Source of the DNA: Bacteroidales bacterium
GTDB taxonomy: Bacteria; Bacteroidota; Bacteroidia; Bacteroidales; VadinHA17
NCBI GenBank assembly: GCA_029974835.1
Contig: JARKQN010000064.1
Location: forward strand, 1 to 62,470
Direction of reading: 5' to 3'
DNA: 62,470 bases
Positions 44,254 to 53,882 of the stretch are shown here, one piece after another. The position numbers were made by a program, and so were the translations under genes. The notes under the pieces were generated by a model that saw only the letters and a program-made list of their open reading frames with translations, was not told the DNA's origin and ran no database searches. How positions within the stretch are numbered: the first letter of the stretch is position 1; every line of letters begins with the position of its first letter.

Positions 44254-45441
44254 TTAAACTCTTCCGTTTTCATCAATACTCAATATGCCGGGCAACATCC
44301 CGGCTCTTGCTGCAGATCTAAGTGCCATTATCATTACTACCGGAATCAGAGCCATATTGATTTTGCCGGGCAGAATCAGGGCAACTATAATGAAAATCAC
44401 CGCTAACCACGAAACCATTCTGAAAAGATATGACCAGTTTTTATTCAGAACCAGCGATGCAAGACAGAATGGAACGATGGGGTTGCTCCAGATCAGGTTA
44501 AGGTTCCATTTTGTCTGTTCATGATCCGTGAAAAAACTGAAGAATATCATTAACAGGGAGAGTATGGAGAAAACAGAGAAGATCAGTATATCTGCATAAT
44601 TTAATAAAGTCCTGTTAAGTTTCGCGCTCAGAACCAGTATTACAACAAATAACAGGCTCAATACAAGGAACGGTGATGTAAGAGCGGATGGCATAACCTG
44701 GTGGGAATCAAATTCGAGGATTACCTCAGGTGCTCCCAGCAGGGGGATCATCAACCGGTTTCTGCTGACTACTGCTTTTGAAAGGTTCTTCTGAAGATCT
44801 TCAGGAAGAAACATTCTGTCGCGGAAAAAGGCCTTTTTGTCCACAGGGGTTCCCAGAAGGAAATCTATCCCTGCATTCAGCCATGGATAGTAACGCTGGT
44901 ATTCCGCGATTTTTTCCCGGAAGGTGGGGATATCCTTTCTTTCATCAGGAGGATAAATGAGTCTGGAAGAATAAACCTTCTCAAAAAGATCACGGATACG
45001 GGTTGCACAGTTGTCATACAAAAAGTCATACCTGTAAAAGATGTTTTCAGGCCTCAGGTTGTTGTTGAGAAGGGCCATAAGCATATCAAGGTCTTCTTTT
45101 TCAATGTTAACCCGTTGAGATATGACCGATCTTCTCTCAAGCATATAATCTCTGAGGAACATGTCGTACGGGTAAACGCCCAGCATATAATTCAGCCGGC
45201 CCCTTGCAAATTTCCATGCAAAGTTTTTTGTTCTGAAGTCAAATACGCCCCAGTTGTAAACCAGATCGGTCCCTGAGGAGGGTATTACAACCCTCAGGGC
45301 ACTGTGTCCGTAAATGGAATAGATTTCATTTCCGGGGGCACAGGTAATAAGGTAAACAGAAGTGTCGGATGATGCAGACTGACCGGTTAGGGCCAGCCCC
45401 GAAATGCAAAAAAGCACGATGGCGATTGTCAGACGGTTCAT
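44254..45441 (-). CDS. DUF4105 family exported/membrane protein
   Basis: 395 residues from the ATG at 45441, chosen because MNRLTIAIVLFCISGLALTG is a clean signal peptide; the longer frame to 45495 adds an unlikely head. The DUF4105 domain is visible as LITCAPGNEIYSIYGHSALR, YNWGVFDF and FLYDNCATRIRDLF, with conserved His and Cys (possible catalytic residues of an NlpC/P60-like fold). The C-terminal third has at least four membrane helices. Role unknown; presumed envelope hydrolase. Confidence 0.85.
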   Translation of the reverse strand: MNRLTIAIVLFCISGLALTGQSASSDTSVYLITCAPGNEIYSIYGHSALRVVIPSSGTDLVYNWGVFDFRTKNFAWKFARGRLNYMLGVYPYDMFLRDYMLERRSVISQRVNIEKEDLDMLMALLNNNLRPENIFYRYDFLYDNCATRIRDLFEKVYSSRLIYPPDERKDIPTFREKIAEYQRYYPWLNAGIDFLLGTPVDKKAFFRDRMFLPEDLQKNLSKAVVSRNRLMIPLLGAPEVILEFDSHQVMPSALTSPFLVLSLLFVVILVLSAKLNRTLLNYADILIFSVFSILSLLMIFFSFFTDHEQTKWNLNLIWSNPIVPFCLASLVLNKNWSYLFRMVSWLAVIFIIVALILPGKINMALIPVVMIMALRSAARAGMLPGILSIDENGRV

Positions 45442-45624
45442 GGATTCATGAGTTTTATACCGGGCAAAAGTCCATAAATTGCACCATTCTCTCAATTATG
45501 TTATATTCGCCCGTGAATCGTTATAAATTTTCAGCAAATTAACTAAACAGTTACAATAAATAAGACCCGGGTTCAATAATTATTTGCTGACAGAAAGAAA
45601 TATAAGGTTTGAAAAATATTACCA

Positions 45625-46260
45625 ATGAGCGGATTTGATCTGATACACAGTCTTAAATTATTACCCGGAATAGTAATAGGTTTAACAATACATGAATTCA
45701 GCCATGCCTGGATGGCAAAGAGGTGCGGTGACACCACGTCGCACGATCAGGGAAGGGTAACCCTTAATCCGCTTAAGCATATTGATCCGCTCGGGTTTAT
45801 AATGTTGTTTATTGCAGGCTTTGGATGGGCAAAACCTGTTCAGTTCAATGAATCAAATCTTAAGAATCCAGGGGTCGATGTAATAAAAATCGCTGTTGCG
45901 GGACCATTTTCAAATGCTCTGACGGCTATGTTTCTGTCGTTGACATACGCTGCCCTGCTTGACTGGGGGGTAAATATCAACGGCATATGGGCAGAGTTAT
46001 TCATTTACGCAATTTTTATAAACTGGGGACTGTTCGTTTTCAACCTGATACCGCTGCCTCCCCTTGATGGTTCGCATATTCTTTTCAGCTGGTTCAGAAA
46101 ATATCCGGTGATATACCAGACCATATACCGGTACGGAACTCTCCTTCTTTTCGGTCTGTTAATACTGACATTCACCACCGGCAGAAACTTATTGCCAATC
46201 TGGCCGCTGATAGAGTTAATTGGCGGCGGTTTTCTCAGATTTCTGGGATATAATATTTAA
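45625..46260 (+). CDS. Site-2 protease family (M50) membrane metalloprotease
   Basis: 211 residues, a compact rhomboid-size M50 protein. Zinc site HEFSH (23-27) in the first helix and the third ligand in NLIPLPPLDGSHIL; about five membrane helices. It lacks the PDZ domain and the long loops of RseP-type enzymes, matching the small subfamily of unknown substrate. The next gene follows by a few bases, so both may be co-transcribed. Confidence 0.9.
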   Translation: MSGFDLIHSLKLLPGIVIGLTIHEFSHAWMAKRCGDTTSHDQGRVTLNPLKHIDPLGFIMLFIAGFGWAKPVQFNESNLKNPGVDVIKIAVAGPFSNALTAMFLSLTYAALLDWGVNINGIWAELFIYAIFINWGLFVFNLIPLPPLDGSHILFSWFRKYPVIYQTIYRYGTLLLFGLLILTFTTGRNLLPIWPLIELIGGGFLRFLGYNI

Positions 46261-46298
46261 ATTTGAGACCTGAACACAAACATTTTGAATATCCGAAT

Positions 46299-47012
46299 AT
46301 GCGGAGCAGGCCGGTAATTTCTTTCTGTCTTCTGTTTATAGTCTTCACGGCTGGAAATACAAAAATTCTTTCCCAGGAAGATAAATATGCTGCTTTGAGG
46401 AAGGAAATGGTAAACAAACAGATTGTGGCTAACGGAATACGTAATCCGCTCACCATAAAAGCTATGCTAAAGGTTCCCCGGCATCTGTTTGTCCCCGCCG
46501 GCCTCATTGACAGGGCTTATGAAGACTCTCCCCTTCCGATTGGCCATAACCAGACCATTTCTCAGCCATTTATTGTAGCCTATATGACCGAGCTGTCAAG
46601 GCCCTCGAAAAACAAAAAAGTTCTTGAAATAGGTACCGGCTCAGGCTACCAGGCAGCCATTCTGGCTGAAATTGTTGACACGGTATACACTATTGAGATA
46701 ATACCCGAACTGGCAAGGGAGGCATCGCAGCGACTCGCCAGACTTGGGTACGGGAATGTTGTTGTAAAGGCCGGCGACGGTTATGTCGGATGGAAAGAGC
46801 ATGCACCATTTGACATAATCATGGTAACGGCAGCCGCCGATCACATTCCTGAGCCGCTGCTTAACCAACTTGCAGAGAACGGCAGGCTGATAATGCCTGT
46901 GGGGCCGCCTTCTTCTGCCCAGTATATTTACCTTGCCGTTAAAAAGAATGGCCGGATCGAAAAGACCCGCCTGGCCATGGTAAGGTTTGTGCCACTGCTT
47001 CGCAGCCAGTAA
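46299..47012 (+). CDS. pcm: Protein-L-isoaspartate O-methyltransferase, with N-terminal signal sequence
   Basis: 237 residues from the ATG at 46299; a TTG at 46263 would put 12 polar residues ahead. The start of the protein (PVISFCLLFIVFTAGNT) is a signal peptide, unlike cytoplasmic PIMT. The enzyme core follows: MVNKQIVANGIRNPLTIKAM, IGHNQTISQPFIVAYMTEL, SAM-binding VLEIGTGSGYQAAILAE, and the C-terminal strand. PIMT repairs isoaspartyl residues in damaged proteins. Exported forms occur in Bacteroidota and would act in the periplasm, where SAM supply is not obvious. Confidence 0.9.
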   Translation: MRSRPVISFCLLFIVFTAGNTKILSQEDKYAALRKEMVNKQIVANGIRNPLTIKAMLKVPRHLFVPAGLIDRAYEDSPLPIGHNQTISQPFIVAYMTELSRPSKNKKVLEIGTGSGYQAAILAEIVDTVYTIEIIPELAREASQRLARLGYGNVVVKAGDGYVGWKEHAPFDIIMVTAAADHIPEPLLNQLAENGRLIMPVGPPSSAQYIYLAVKKNGRIEKTRLAMVRFVPLLRSQ

Positions 47013-47070
47013 AATTTTTACTCCGGTAATTGTACCATCTTTAAACTTTTACCCTGCTCCTATAAACACT

Positions 47071-47094
47071 AAAAGCTGCCTGCCGGCAGCTTTT
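47071..47094. terminator. Bidirectional terminator beside tRNA-Arg
   Basis: AAAAGCTGCC-TGCC-GGCAGCTTTT, a perfect 10-bp stem with A run on one side and T run on the other. It lies between the pcm gene (+) and the tRNA (-), serving both. Confidence 0.8.
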
Positions 47095-47170
47095 GGTGAT
47101 TCCGGAGCGACTCGAACGCTCGACCCACAGCTTAGAAGGCTGTTGCTCTATCCAACTGAGCTACGGAACC
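47094..47170 (-). tRNA. tRNA-Arg (anticodon TCT), CCA encoded
   Basis: Minus strand 5' end GGTTCCG pairs with CGGAATC (one G-T). D arm GCTCAGTTGGATAGAGC, anticodon stem ACAGC/GCTGT with loop CTTCTAA (anticodon TCT), variable loop, T arm with GTTCGAGTC, discriminator A and CCA at the 3' end. Decodes AGA (and AGG). All four arms are seen by eye. Confidence 0.95.
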
Positions 47171-47301
47171 GAAAACAGTCTGCAAAATTAATTCATTTTT
47201 CAGATTCTGCAAGCCGGGGAAATTAAGCTTTCATGGTAGCTTAATATAAGCACTGATTGAAGCTTTAACCCGTAAAGTACGGTAGGGAAGCAAATTGAAA
47301 G

Positions 47302-48756
47302 TTATCTTTTAAGGTATTTATTATTTTCGGAGATAGCCATTTCAACTACCTGACGGGTGAAATCGTTAATAAGACTTTCGGCCTTCTGAGGCTGCTTCTT
47401 ATAAACCGGGAGATAATCTTTTTCGAGCCGGCCCGCCATTTTCAGATAATCCTGCTGCAGGCTCTTTTTAATCCTTACTCTTTCGGGGTAACGGTTTCTG
47501 AAATCCTCATCAGTAAATTCAGCCACTGAAACAAAATTCCACCAGAGCATTGGCTTTGATCTGTCGTAGATAGATTCATCACGCCGGAAGTGCATTTCGT
47601 ATGCTTTCTCGGGTGTATCCATGAACATACCCTGCGGAAAAGCCGTAATTCCGAAATAAAAAGGCATATATGCATTCACGCAACCGCGTCTTGGAGCAAC
47701 CCATATTCTGCCGCCGATATCGAAAGGCAAACCCTGCCGCAGCTCTGCAATAAAAGAAAACTGCTGATGTGAGGCACAGATATTCTGCACCTTGTTTGCA
47801 TGAGGAGAGCCATTTGTGTAATTCCGTGAGTCGTCAAGATCTGTACCCTCATAATGATTTGCAAGAAGGGTTTCCAGATCACTCAGAGCCTGCTTCTTTA
47901 CCGGAGGAAAACTGAAAGGAAAAGCATCTTCCTTTTTATAGTCTTTTCCCGAAAGAATGCTTACCGCCATCCACATCCTGCCGATGTTTGCCATACTGGT
48001 AAGGGTTCTCTCGGCTGAATAAACGCGGGCAAAATTGAATTTTCCGTCGGTTTCAGGGTTGTACCATCCTCTTCTGATGGCGTATTTAATGAGGTCTTTC
48101 GAAGCCAGGCAGTTATCGGTATCGGTTGTATCGATCTCGGTAATCGTGTAATAATTAGGTATATAAGCCACATGGTCATCGGGGACTCTTTTAGCGACCC
48201 AGTTTTTCCCCCTAACCACGGCAAAAAGCCAGGCTTCGTTCTTATCGGCTATCGTGTATGTCCGGCCCGATCCCGTATAACCCCATTTTTCGACCAGGTA
48301 ACCTGCAAGTTCAACACCCGTTCTTGCAGAGAGAGCACGTTCGGCAATAAGTCTCCTCAGTTCATAGCCAATACCACCATCTCTTATTTCTCCGTATAAC
48401 TCTTTTGATGTACAGGCATTTGATGTGACGAGGACCCCGTTTTCATTAATGTACGTATCGGCGAATTCCTGTCCGGGCATTTCAAACCAAAGGCATGAAT
48501 ATGAATGTGAGGGTTTTGGTTCGACTGCGCCTTCCCTGAACCTTAAGGTTTCGCCCTTCCGGTTGTCCTTACCCTGTATTTTATAGAAATTGACAATCTG
48601 GTTACCGCCATCGTCTTCATTATGTGCAACTATCACTGATCCTGTTGCACTTGCCGCCTTTCCTACGATAATCGTTGAACAGTTAAGGTCTTCCTGAGCG
48701 GAGATATGAAATGCAACAAAACGGAAGGCAATCAGTAACAGTAAATATTTCTTCAT
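47302..48756 (-). CDS. C69 family dipeptidase, exported
   Basis: 484 residues. After the signal peptide (LLLLIAFRFVAFHISA) the nucleophile Cys 26 is in LNCSTIIVGKAASATG, followed by IVAHNEDDGG, as in the N-terminal-nucleophile C69 (PepD) peptidases. Other family motifs are YTIADKNEAWLFAVV and PRRGCVNAYMPFYFG. Cleaves dipeptides, probably in the periplasm. No operon partner; transcribed away from the tRNA. Confidence 0.92.
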   Translation of the reverse strand: MKKYLLLLIAFRFVAFHISAQEDLNCSTIIVGKAASATGSVIVAHNEDDGGNQIVNFYKIQGKDNRKGETLRFREGAVEPKPSHSYSCLWFEMPGQEFADTYINENGVLVTSNACTSKELYGEIRDGGIGYELRRLIAERALSARTGVELAGYLVEKWGYTGSGRTYTIADKNEAWLFAVVRGKNWVAKRVPDDHVAYIPNYYTITEIDTTDTDNCLASKDLIKYAIRRGWYNPETDGKFNFARVYSAERTLTSMANIGRMWMAVSILSGKDYKKEDAFPFSFPPVKKQALSDLETLLANHYEGTDLDDSRNYTNGSPHANKVQNICASHQQFSFIAELRQGLPFDIGGRIWVAPRRGCVNAYMPFYFGITAFPQGMFMDTPEKAYEMHFRRDESIYDRSKPMLWWNFVSVAEFTDEDFRNRYPERVRIKKSLQQDYLKMAGRLEKDYLPVYKKQPQKAESLINDFTRQVVEMAISENNKYLKR

Positions 48757-48806
48757 ATCTGCATTATTTGAGGTTTATAGAATAGTTTCAAGAATGTCGG
48801 GCAAAA

Positions 48807-49676
48807 TTACATTTTTATCGTTAATTGTTCCCTGTATGTTCTTGGAGACACCCCCATAATTTTCCTGAATTGCTTGTTGAAGTTTGAGAGGCTTGCAAAT
48901 CCGCATTCTTCAGCAATATCGTGTATTGCAGCACGGCTCTCCCTGAGCAGATAGCATGCCCTGTCGGTTCTTACCTGGTTGACAAATTCAACAAAGCCTG
49001 AACCTGTATGTTTTTTAAATACTTTGCTGAAAGAGTGGGGTTTCATTCCGGCGATTCTGCTGATCTCCTCCAGGGAAATTGGTTTCCGGTAATACTCTCT
49101 GATATAGTTATAAGCTTCTGCCATTTCTTTTTCATTACTGTCGTCGGTTTCTATCCTGTACTTTTCGGAGCACAGTTTACGCCGGTGTTTTGAGTTGCAG
49201 AGTATTCTAAGAACATTAAGAAAATCTATAAGTTTCTCTATTCCTGAATGAGAAGTCATCCCTTCCATGAATTTTGAAGCGTCCCTGGCATCCCCGGCAG
49301 AAAATGAAATACCCCACTGAGCTTCATCGAACAATTCCCTGACTTTGCTCATCTCGTGCTGATAAAGCAGCGTGTCGCCGAAGATATTCCTGTTGAAGTG
49401 AGCTATTACTGAATGTCTTGGCGGGAGTGAGTCCTGATACCTGTAATAGTTCCAGCAATGAGGCATGTTGCCCGGAATGAGCACCAGATCATAATTATCG
49501 AATATTTCGATACTGTCTCCTACTATTCTTGTACCGTTACAACTGATATTAAGCATAATCTCAAATTCAGGATGATAATGCCAGACACCTCCCTTGTCGG
49601 TTACATAACTCACCGACAACCCGTCTGAACCTGATATAATTACCTGCTGTATTTCTGCCGGGTAAGATTCAATCAT
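48807..49676 (-). CDS. AraC-family transcriptional regulator with cupin N-terminus
   Basis: 289 residues. N-terminal cupin-like sensor (WHYHPEFEIMLNISCNG; VLIPGNMPHCWNYY), linker, and a C-terminal pair of helix-turn-helix motifs (ISLEEISRIAGMKPHSFSKVFKKH; IHDIAEECGFASLSNFNKQFRK) that match AraC/XylS DNA-binding. It likely responds to a sugar or other small ligand and controls nearby or distant genes; its targets are not visible here. Stands 50 bp upstream of the C69 gene's start region on the same strand. Confidence 0.95.
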   Translation of the reverse strand: MIESYPAEIQQVIISGSDGLSVSYVTDKGGVWHYHPEFEIMLNISCNGTRIVGDSIEIFDNYDLVLIPGNMPHCWNYYRYQDSLPPRHSVIAHFNRNIFGDTLLYQHEMSKVRELFDEAQWGISFSAGDARDASKFMEGMTSHSGIEKLIDFLNVLRILCNSKHRRKLCSEKYRIETDDSNEKEMAEAYNYIREYYRKPISLEEISRIAGMKPHSFSKVFKKHTGSGFVEFVNQVRTDRACYLLRESRAAIHDIAEECGFASLSNFNKQFRKIMGVSPRTYREQLTIKM

Positions 49677-50143
49677 CCTGTATGGAAATAGTATTCAACC
49701 AAATTTAAAAATATTTCACAGATGATTATAAAAAAAAATTGCAATTTTATTTTGAAAATCCGATGAAGTATCATATTTTTGTTTAAAGAAAGAGGAAATA
49801 GAGCAGGATGTGAGAATCAACAGGATTGTATTGCAGACATTGACTTTCACATTCCAGGTCCGACGATAATGCGCCAGCTTATCAAGGAACCTTCCTTTTA
49901 TCAGACAGTAGACACGGGGACTATCTAAAAAGCCCGCTCCCTTATCACACCTGCTCTCCCCTCTTTTTTTTTTATCCCTTACTGATCTTTTTACCGTTAA
50001 GTTTTTCATTCATTTCACAGGCCAAAATCGAATTTATCTTTCATAACCGGCTGAAGGTCTTCTGTTTATGTCGCCATTATTGCGGCTTCGAGGGTGCAGG
50101 AAACAGATATGTCAGAAATATTTAACCTTGTTGGTATTATATT

Positions 50144-50424
50144 TTTACAGTAGTGTCCGGATAAAATTCCAAATTGCTCATAAGATGCTAATTAATAGTT
50201 AATTGTATAGCTCCCAAAGTAGCAAGGTATGAAATCGAAATATTCGTTAGTCTGAATGCCATTTTCTGGTTTTTCATGTACTCTCCCCCTGCCTTCGCAA
50301 GGCTCAGGCTTCCCCCTCTCTACGGCGTAGAGAGGGGGATTGAGGGGGTGAGTTCGTGTTGAACCGGAGTAATAAGGAACAGCTACTTTTCGGATTGCGG
50401 GTTATTATCCGGATACTATGTAAA
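50144..50424. mobile_element. MITE-like element with terminal inverted repeats and nested palindrome
   Basis: Left end TTTACAGTAGTGTCCGGATAA and right end, on the other strand, TTTACATAGTATCCGGATAA: about 20 bp with one indel and one mismatch. No transposase is inside. The ends have the TAGTGTCCGGATAA form seen in some IS elements of this phylum, so this may be a non-autonomous derivative. A GC-rich repeat (50281-50352) lies within. Confidence 0.6.
50312..50338 (+). repeat. Perfect 12-bp GC-rich hairpin
   Basis: CCCCCTCTCTAC-GGC-GTAGAGAGGGGG, then ATTGAGGGGGTGAG. It resembles the hairpins beside the DUF559 gene in style (C/G homopolymer arms) but not in exact sequence. Confidence 0.8.
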
Positions 50425-50531
50425 TTTAAGTTTATTACCGGAGCCTTATTATGGTTTGTTTTCTTAATACCGGCATGAATCATTATTCAGATTTCAATTA
50501 ATAATTAAATTTATAACCTCTGAAAAAATCT

Positions 50532-52595
50532 ATGGCTATGAAAAATCTCATCAAATCATTAATCATGTTTTTAATCGTAACTTCAACTTTATCATGCACA
50601 TCGAAGAGTGATAAAACCGGTGAGCCGGATAATCAGTTCAACTACTTTGTCGACCAGTTTGAAGACATGCGTGTACTCCGGTACAGGCTGCCCGGTTTTG
50701 AATCGCTAACGCCAAAGCAGAAAGAGTTGATTTATTATCTCAGCGAAGCTGCCCTGTGCGGAAGAGATATTCTCTGGGACCAGAACTTCAGGTACAATCT
50801 TCTTATAAGAAAGACTCTTGAAGCTATCCTGCAAAGCTATCCGGGAGACAAGGAGACCGAAGAGTACAAGGCATTTCTGACATATTGCAAGCGTGCATTC
50901 TTCGCCAACGGGATACACCATCACTATTCTTCCGATAAGTTTGTGCCAGGGTTTTCAAAAGAATTTTTTACCGGTCTTGTAAAAAACTGCGATCCCTCAC
51001 TGCTTCCGACCGGAAACGGAAAATCGGCTGACGATCTCCTGAACCTAATTGTACCGGTAATTTTCGATCCTGCACTATTCCCCAAAAAGGTTGAGCGGGG
51101 TGAAGGAAAGGATATCATTGCAGAATCGGCTTCGGGCTTTTACGAGGGCGTTACCCAGAAAGAGGTGGAAAAATTCTATGCAGCCCTGACCGACCCCAAA
51201 GATCCCAGGCCGGTCTCGACCGGACTCAATTCGCGTGTTGTGAAAAGAAACGGCAAAATTGAGGAGGAGATTTACAGGTCGGGCGGACTATATGGAGAAG
51301 CTATAGACAAAATCATTTACTGGCTCGAAAAGGCAAAAAACGTTGCAGAAAACGAGACACAGAAGAAAGAGCTTGAAATCCTGGTTCAATATTATAAAAC
51401 CGGCGACCTGAAGACGTGGGATGACTACAATGTCCTATGGGCAGGAAACACCGAACCTGTGATTGATTATATCAACGGGTTTATTGAGGTTTATGAGGAC
51501 CCCCTTGGCATGAAAGCCACCTGGGAAGCCATAGTAAATTACAAAGACCCCGAGGCTACGAAAAGAACTGAAACAATCACTGCAAATGCCCAGTGGTTTG
51601 AGGATAACAGTCCGATAATGGAAAAATACAAGAAGGAAAAAGTGACCGGTGTGGCCGCCAAAGTAATAAACATTGCCATGCTGGGAGGCGATTGCTACCC
51701 TGTATCTCCTCTCGGGATAAATCTGCCCAATGCCGACTGGATCAGAAAAGAGGTGGGTTCAAAATCGGTCACACTGGCCAACATTACCGATGCAATCGAT
51801 ATAGTATCGGCAGGTTCGGGGATGCTCGGTGAGTTTGCCGCAAGTAGCGATGAAATCGAAAGAGTCAGGAAATATGGTTCGCTGGCCGGAGCCCTTCATA
51901 CCGACCTCCACGAATGCGTAGGACATGCCAGCGGGAAACTGGCCGAAGGAACAGACCCCAACGCTCTCAAAAATTACCAGTCGCCTCTCGAAGAAGCAAG
52001 GGCCGACCTCTTTGCACTCTATTACATTCCCGACAGGAAACTGATCGAACTTAACCTGTTGCCCGACCCGCAGGCCTCAATGGCAGAGTACGACAGCTAC
52101 ATCAGAAACGGCATACTGACGCAACTGGTAAGGATAAGGCCCGGCAAGCAGATCGAACAGGCACACATGAGGGCAAGGGCACTCATTGCAAGATGGGCTT
52201 ACGAAAACGGCAAAAAAGACAATGTGATTGAAATGTTCAGCCGCGACGGCAAAACATTTGTTAAAATAAACGATTATGACAAGCTCAGAACTCTGTTCGG
52301 GGATCTGCTGAGGGAGATACAGAGAATCAAATCAGAGGGAGACTTTGAGGCTGGAAAGGCCCTTGTCGAAACATACGGTGTCAAAGTGGAACCTGTTCTT
52401 CATAGCGAGATACTCGACCGATACGCAAAACTTAACCTCGCACCTTACACAGGGTTTGTCAACCCTATGCTGGTCCCGGTGTATAACGATAATGGTGAGA
52501 TTACAGATGTGAAAGTCGAATATATCGATGACTATCTGTCACAGATGCTTTACTACGGGAAGAATTATTCATTCCTGCCGGCAGTATTAAACTGA
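50532..52595 (+). CDS. Peptidase M49 (dipeptidyl-peptidase III) family lipoprotein
   Basis: 687 residues. Starts with a lipoprotein signal (ITSTLSC lipobox region: SLIMFLIVTSTLSC), so it is lipid-anchored. Zinc motif HECVGH in HTDLHECVGHASGK and the partner EEARAD in SPLEEARADLFALYY match M49 (HELLGH/EECRAE). It should cleave dipeptides from the N-terminus of short peptides, here outside the cytoplasm. Length agrees with bacterial M49. A convergent terminator follows. Confidence 0.9.
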   Translation: MAMKNLIKSLIMFLIVTSTLSCTSKSDKTGEPDNQFNYFVDQFEDMRVLRYRLPGFESLTPKQKELIYYLSEAALCGRDILWDQNFRYNLLIRKTLEAILQSYPGDKETEEYKAFLTYCKRAFFANGIHHHYSSDKFVPGFSKEFFTGLVKNCDPSLLPTGNGKSADDLLNLIVPVIFDPALFPKKVERGEGKDIIAESASGFYEGVTQKEVEKFYAALTDPKDPRPVSTGLNSRVVKRNGKIEEEIYRSGGLYGEAIDKIIYWLEKAKNVAENETQKKELEILVQYYKTGDLKTWDDYNVLWAGNTEPVIDYINGFIEVYEDPLGMKATWEAIVNYKDPEATKRTETITANAQWFEDNSPIMEKYKKEKVTGVAAKVINIAMLGGDCYPVSPLGINLPNADWIRKEVGSKSVTLANITDAIDIVSAGSGMLGEFAASSDEIERVRKYGSLAGALHTDLHECVGHASGKLAEGTDPNALKNYQSPLEEARADLFALYYIPDRKLIELNLLPDPQASMAEYDSYIRNGILTQLVRIRPGKQIEQAHMRARALIARWAYENGKKDNVIEMFSRDGKTFVKINDYDKLRTLFGDLLREIQRIKSEGDFEAGKALVETYGVKVEPVLHSEILDRYAKLNLAPYTGFVNPMLVPVYNDNGEITDVKVEYIDDYLSQMLYYGKNYSFLPAVLN

Positions 52596-52615
52596 CAGTA
52601 CCTTGATGTGACCTG

Positions 52616-52641
52616 GTAGTTCCCGGTGCTCCGGGAACTAC
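52616..52641. terminator. Bidirectional terminator between M49 and PiT genes
   Basis: GTAGTTCCCGG-TGCT-CCGGGAACTAC, a perfect 11-bp stem. It overlaps the stop codon of the phosphate transporter gene and is 20 bp after the M49 stop. Confidence 0.7.
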
Positions 52642-53864
52642 TTTATATATTTCCAGAATCTTTGTTCGGACCTGCGGAATTCGCTTTTCTTTTTTCTTTC
52701 AAGAAGGTAAAAATAAACGACGGTTATAATCCCCGCTGCAATTACTGCAAGAATTACGTATTTCATCACTTCCGAAACATTCCATGGTTTTGATACTGTT
52801 TCAGCAAGGCCGGTCTCCACGACTTTCGTTCCGATGTCGATATTAAAAATGTTCTTTACGAAAAACAGGGAAAAAAATGAAAGAACCCCTGCAATTACCG
52901 GGGTGGATATCCATCCTGTTGCAATCTCCCCGAGGATTCTGAAGTTTATGTTTCCTGCGCCTTTGTAAAGCCCGATTCCGATAACGCTACCCACTATTAC
53001 CTGGGAACTCGATACAGGCACAAGAGGAATTCGCGGCAAGCCGGCCTTCACCAGCAAATCCGACAGGGAAGATGATGAAAAGATAAACAGCACGAGTGCC
53101 TGTGCCAGAACAACAACGAGGGCAGCCTCCGATGAAAGACTTATTATCCCTGTGCCGACTGTCTCCATCACCTTTTTTGAATACGTAAGTATGCCGGCAG
53201 CAATGGCAAGTCCGCCAAGAAGGAACAACTGCTGTGCCGAACTCAGGCTGAAAATTCCAAGGTCAAGGTCATCGAGGCTGAAGGCCGGAACAAAAACCCC
53301 CATTACATTTGCAATGTTATTGGCGCCCAGGGAATAGGCACCAAAAGCCCCAACTATAATAAGACCGGTTTTGATATATGATTCGAATATTATCAGATGG
53401 ATGCCCGATTTCCTTTTGATTCTTCGTATAAGCATGTAAAGCAGAATCGCAAATATTGCCCCAAGGACAGGTCCTGAAATCCATGTGGTCACGATTTTGG
53501 TAAGTGTGGAGGCATCGGTCCTGTTGCCCGTAAAGAGATTCCATCCTATTATAGCCCCTACTATTGCCTGTGTTGTGGATACCGGCAGGGAAAGGCGGGT
53601 CATCATGTAAACGGTTATGGCGGCGGCGAGGGCAACGGTGAACGAACCGCCGATGGCATTTACCGAACCCAGTTTGCCGAGAGTGCCGCTGGCGCCTGCC
53701 CCCTGAATAACAGCACCAAGTATAACAAATAGTGATGCGATTATTGCTGCCCTGCGGAAGGTAATCATTTTTGATCCGACCGCCGAGCCGAAAACATTTG
53801 AGGCATCGTTGGCTCCGAGCGACCACCCGAGAAATAATCCGCTTGTCAGAAAAAACAGGATCAT
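52638..53864 (-). CDS. pit: Inorganic phosphate transporter, PiT family
   Basis: 408 residues, about ten membrane helices. Both family signatures are present: GANDASNVFGSAVG near the start and SLGANNIANVMGVF in the middle, plus PVSTTQAIVG and its second-half equivalent VPVSSSQVIVG. Takes up phosphate with a proton or cation. It is 18 bp after the DUF47 gene, its usual operon partner. Confidence 0.94.
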   Translation of the reverse strand: MILFFLTSGLFLGWSLGANDASNVFGSAVGSKMITFRRAAIIASLFVILGAVIQGAGASGTLGKLGSVNAIGGSFTVALAAAITVYMMTRLSLPVSTTQAIVGAIIGWNLFTGNRTDASTLTKIVTTWISGPVLGAIFAILLYMLIRRIKRKSGIHLIIFESYIKTGLIIVGAFGAYSLGANNIANVMGVFVPAFSLDDLDLGIFSLSSAQQLFLLGGLAIAAGILTYSKKVMETVGTGIISLSSEAALVVVLAQALVLFIFSSSSLSDLLVKAGLPRIPLVPVSSSQVIVGSVIGIGLYKGAGNINFRILGEIATGWISTPVIAGVLSFFSLFFVKNIFNIDIGTKVVETGLAETVSKPWNVSEVMKYVILAVIAAGIITVVYFYLLERKKKSEFRRSEQRFWKYIK

Positions 53865-53882
53865 ATAAGATGGGTAAAATTA

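Larger units (their letters stand above)
49677..50531. other. Long non-coding stretch holding a MITE-like element
   Basis: No believable gene in 855 bases; the 97-codon minus-strand frame at 49716-50009 has no signal, motif or RBS. A 281-bp inverted-repeat element occupies 50144-50424 (listed separately). The last 100 bases are A+T-rich and should hold the promoter of the M49 gene. Confidence 0.5.

Noticed and set aside
49716-50009. 97-codon - strand frame
   Set aside because: No signal, RBS or motif; overlaps A/T homopolymer tracts; treated as non-coding.
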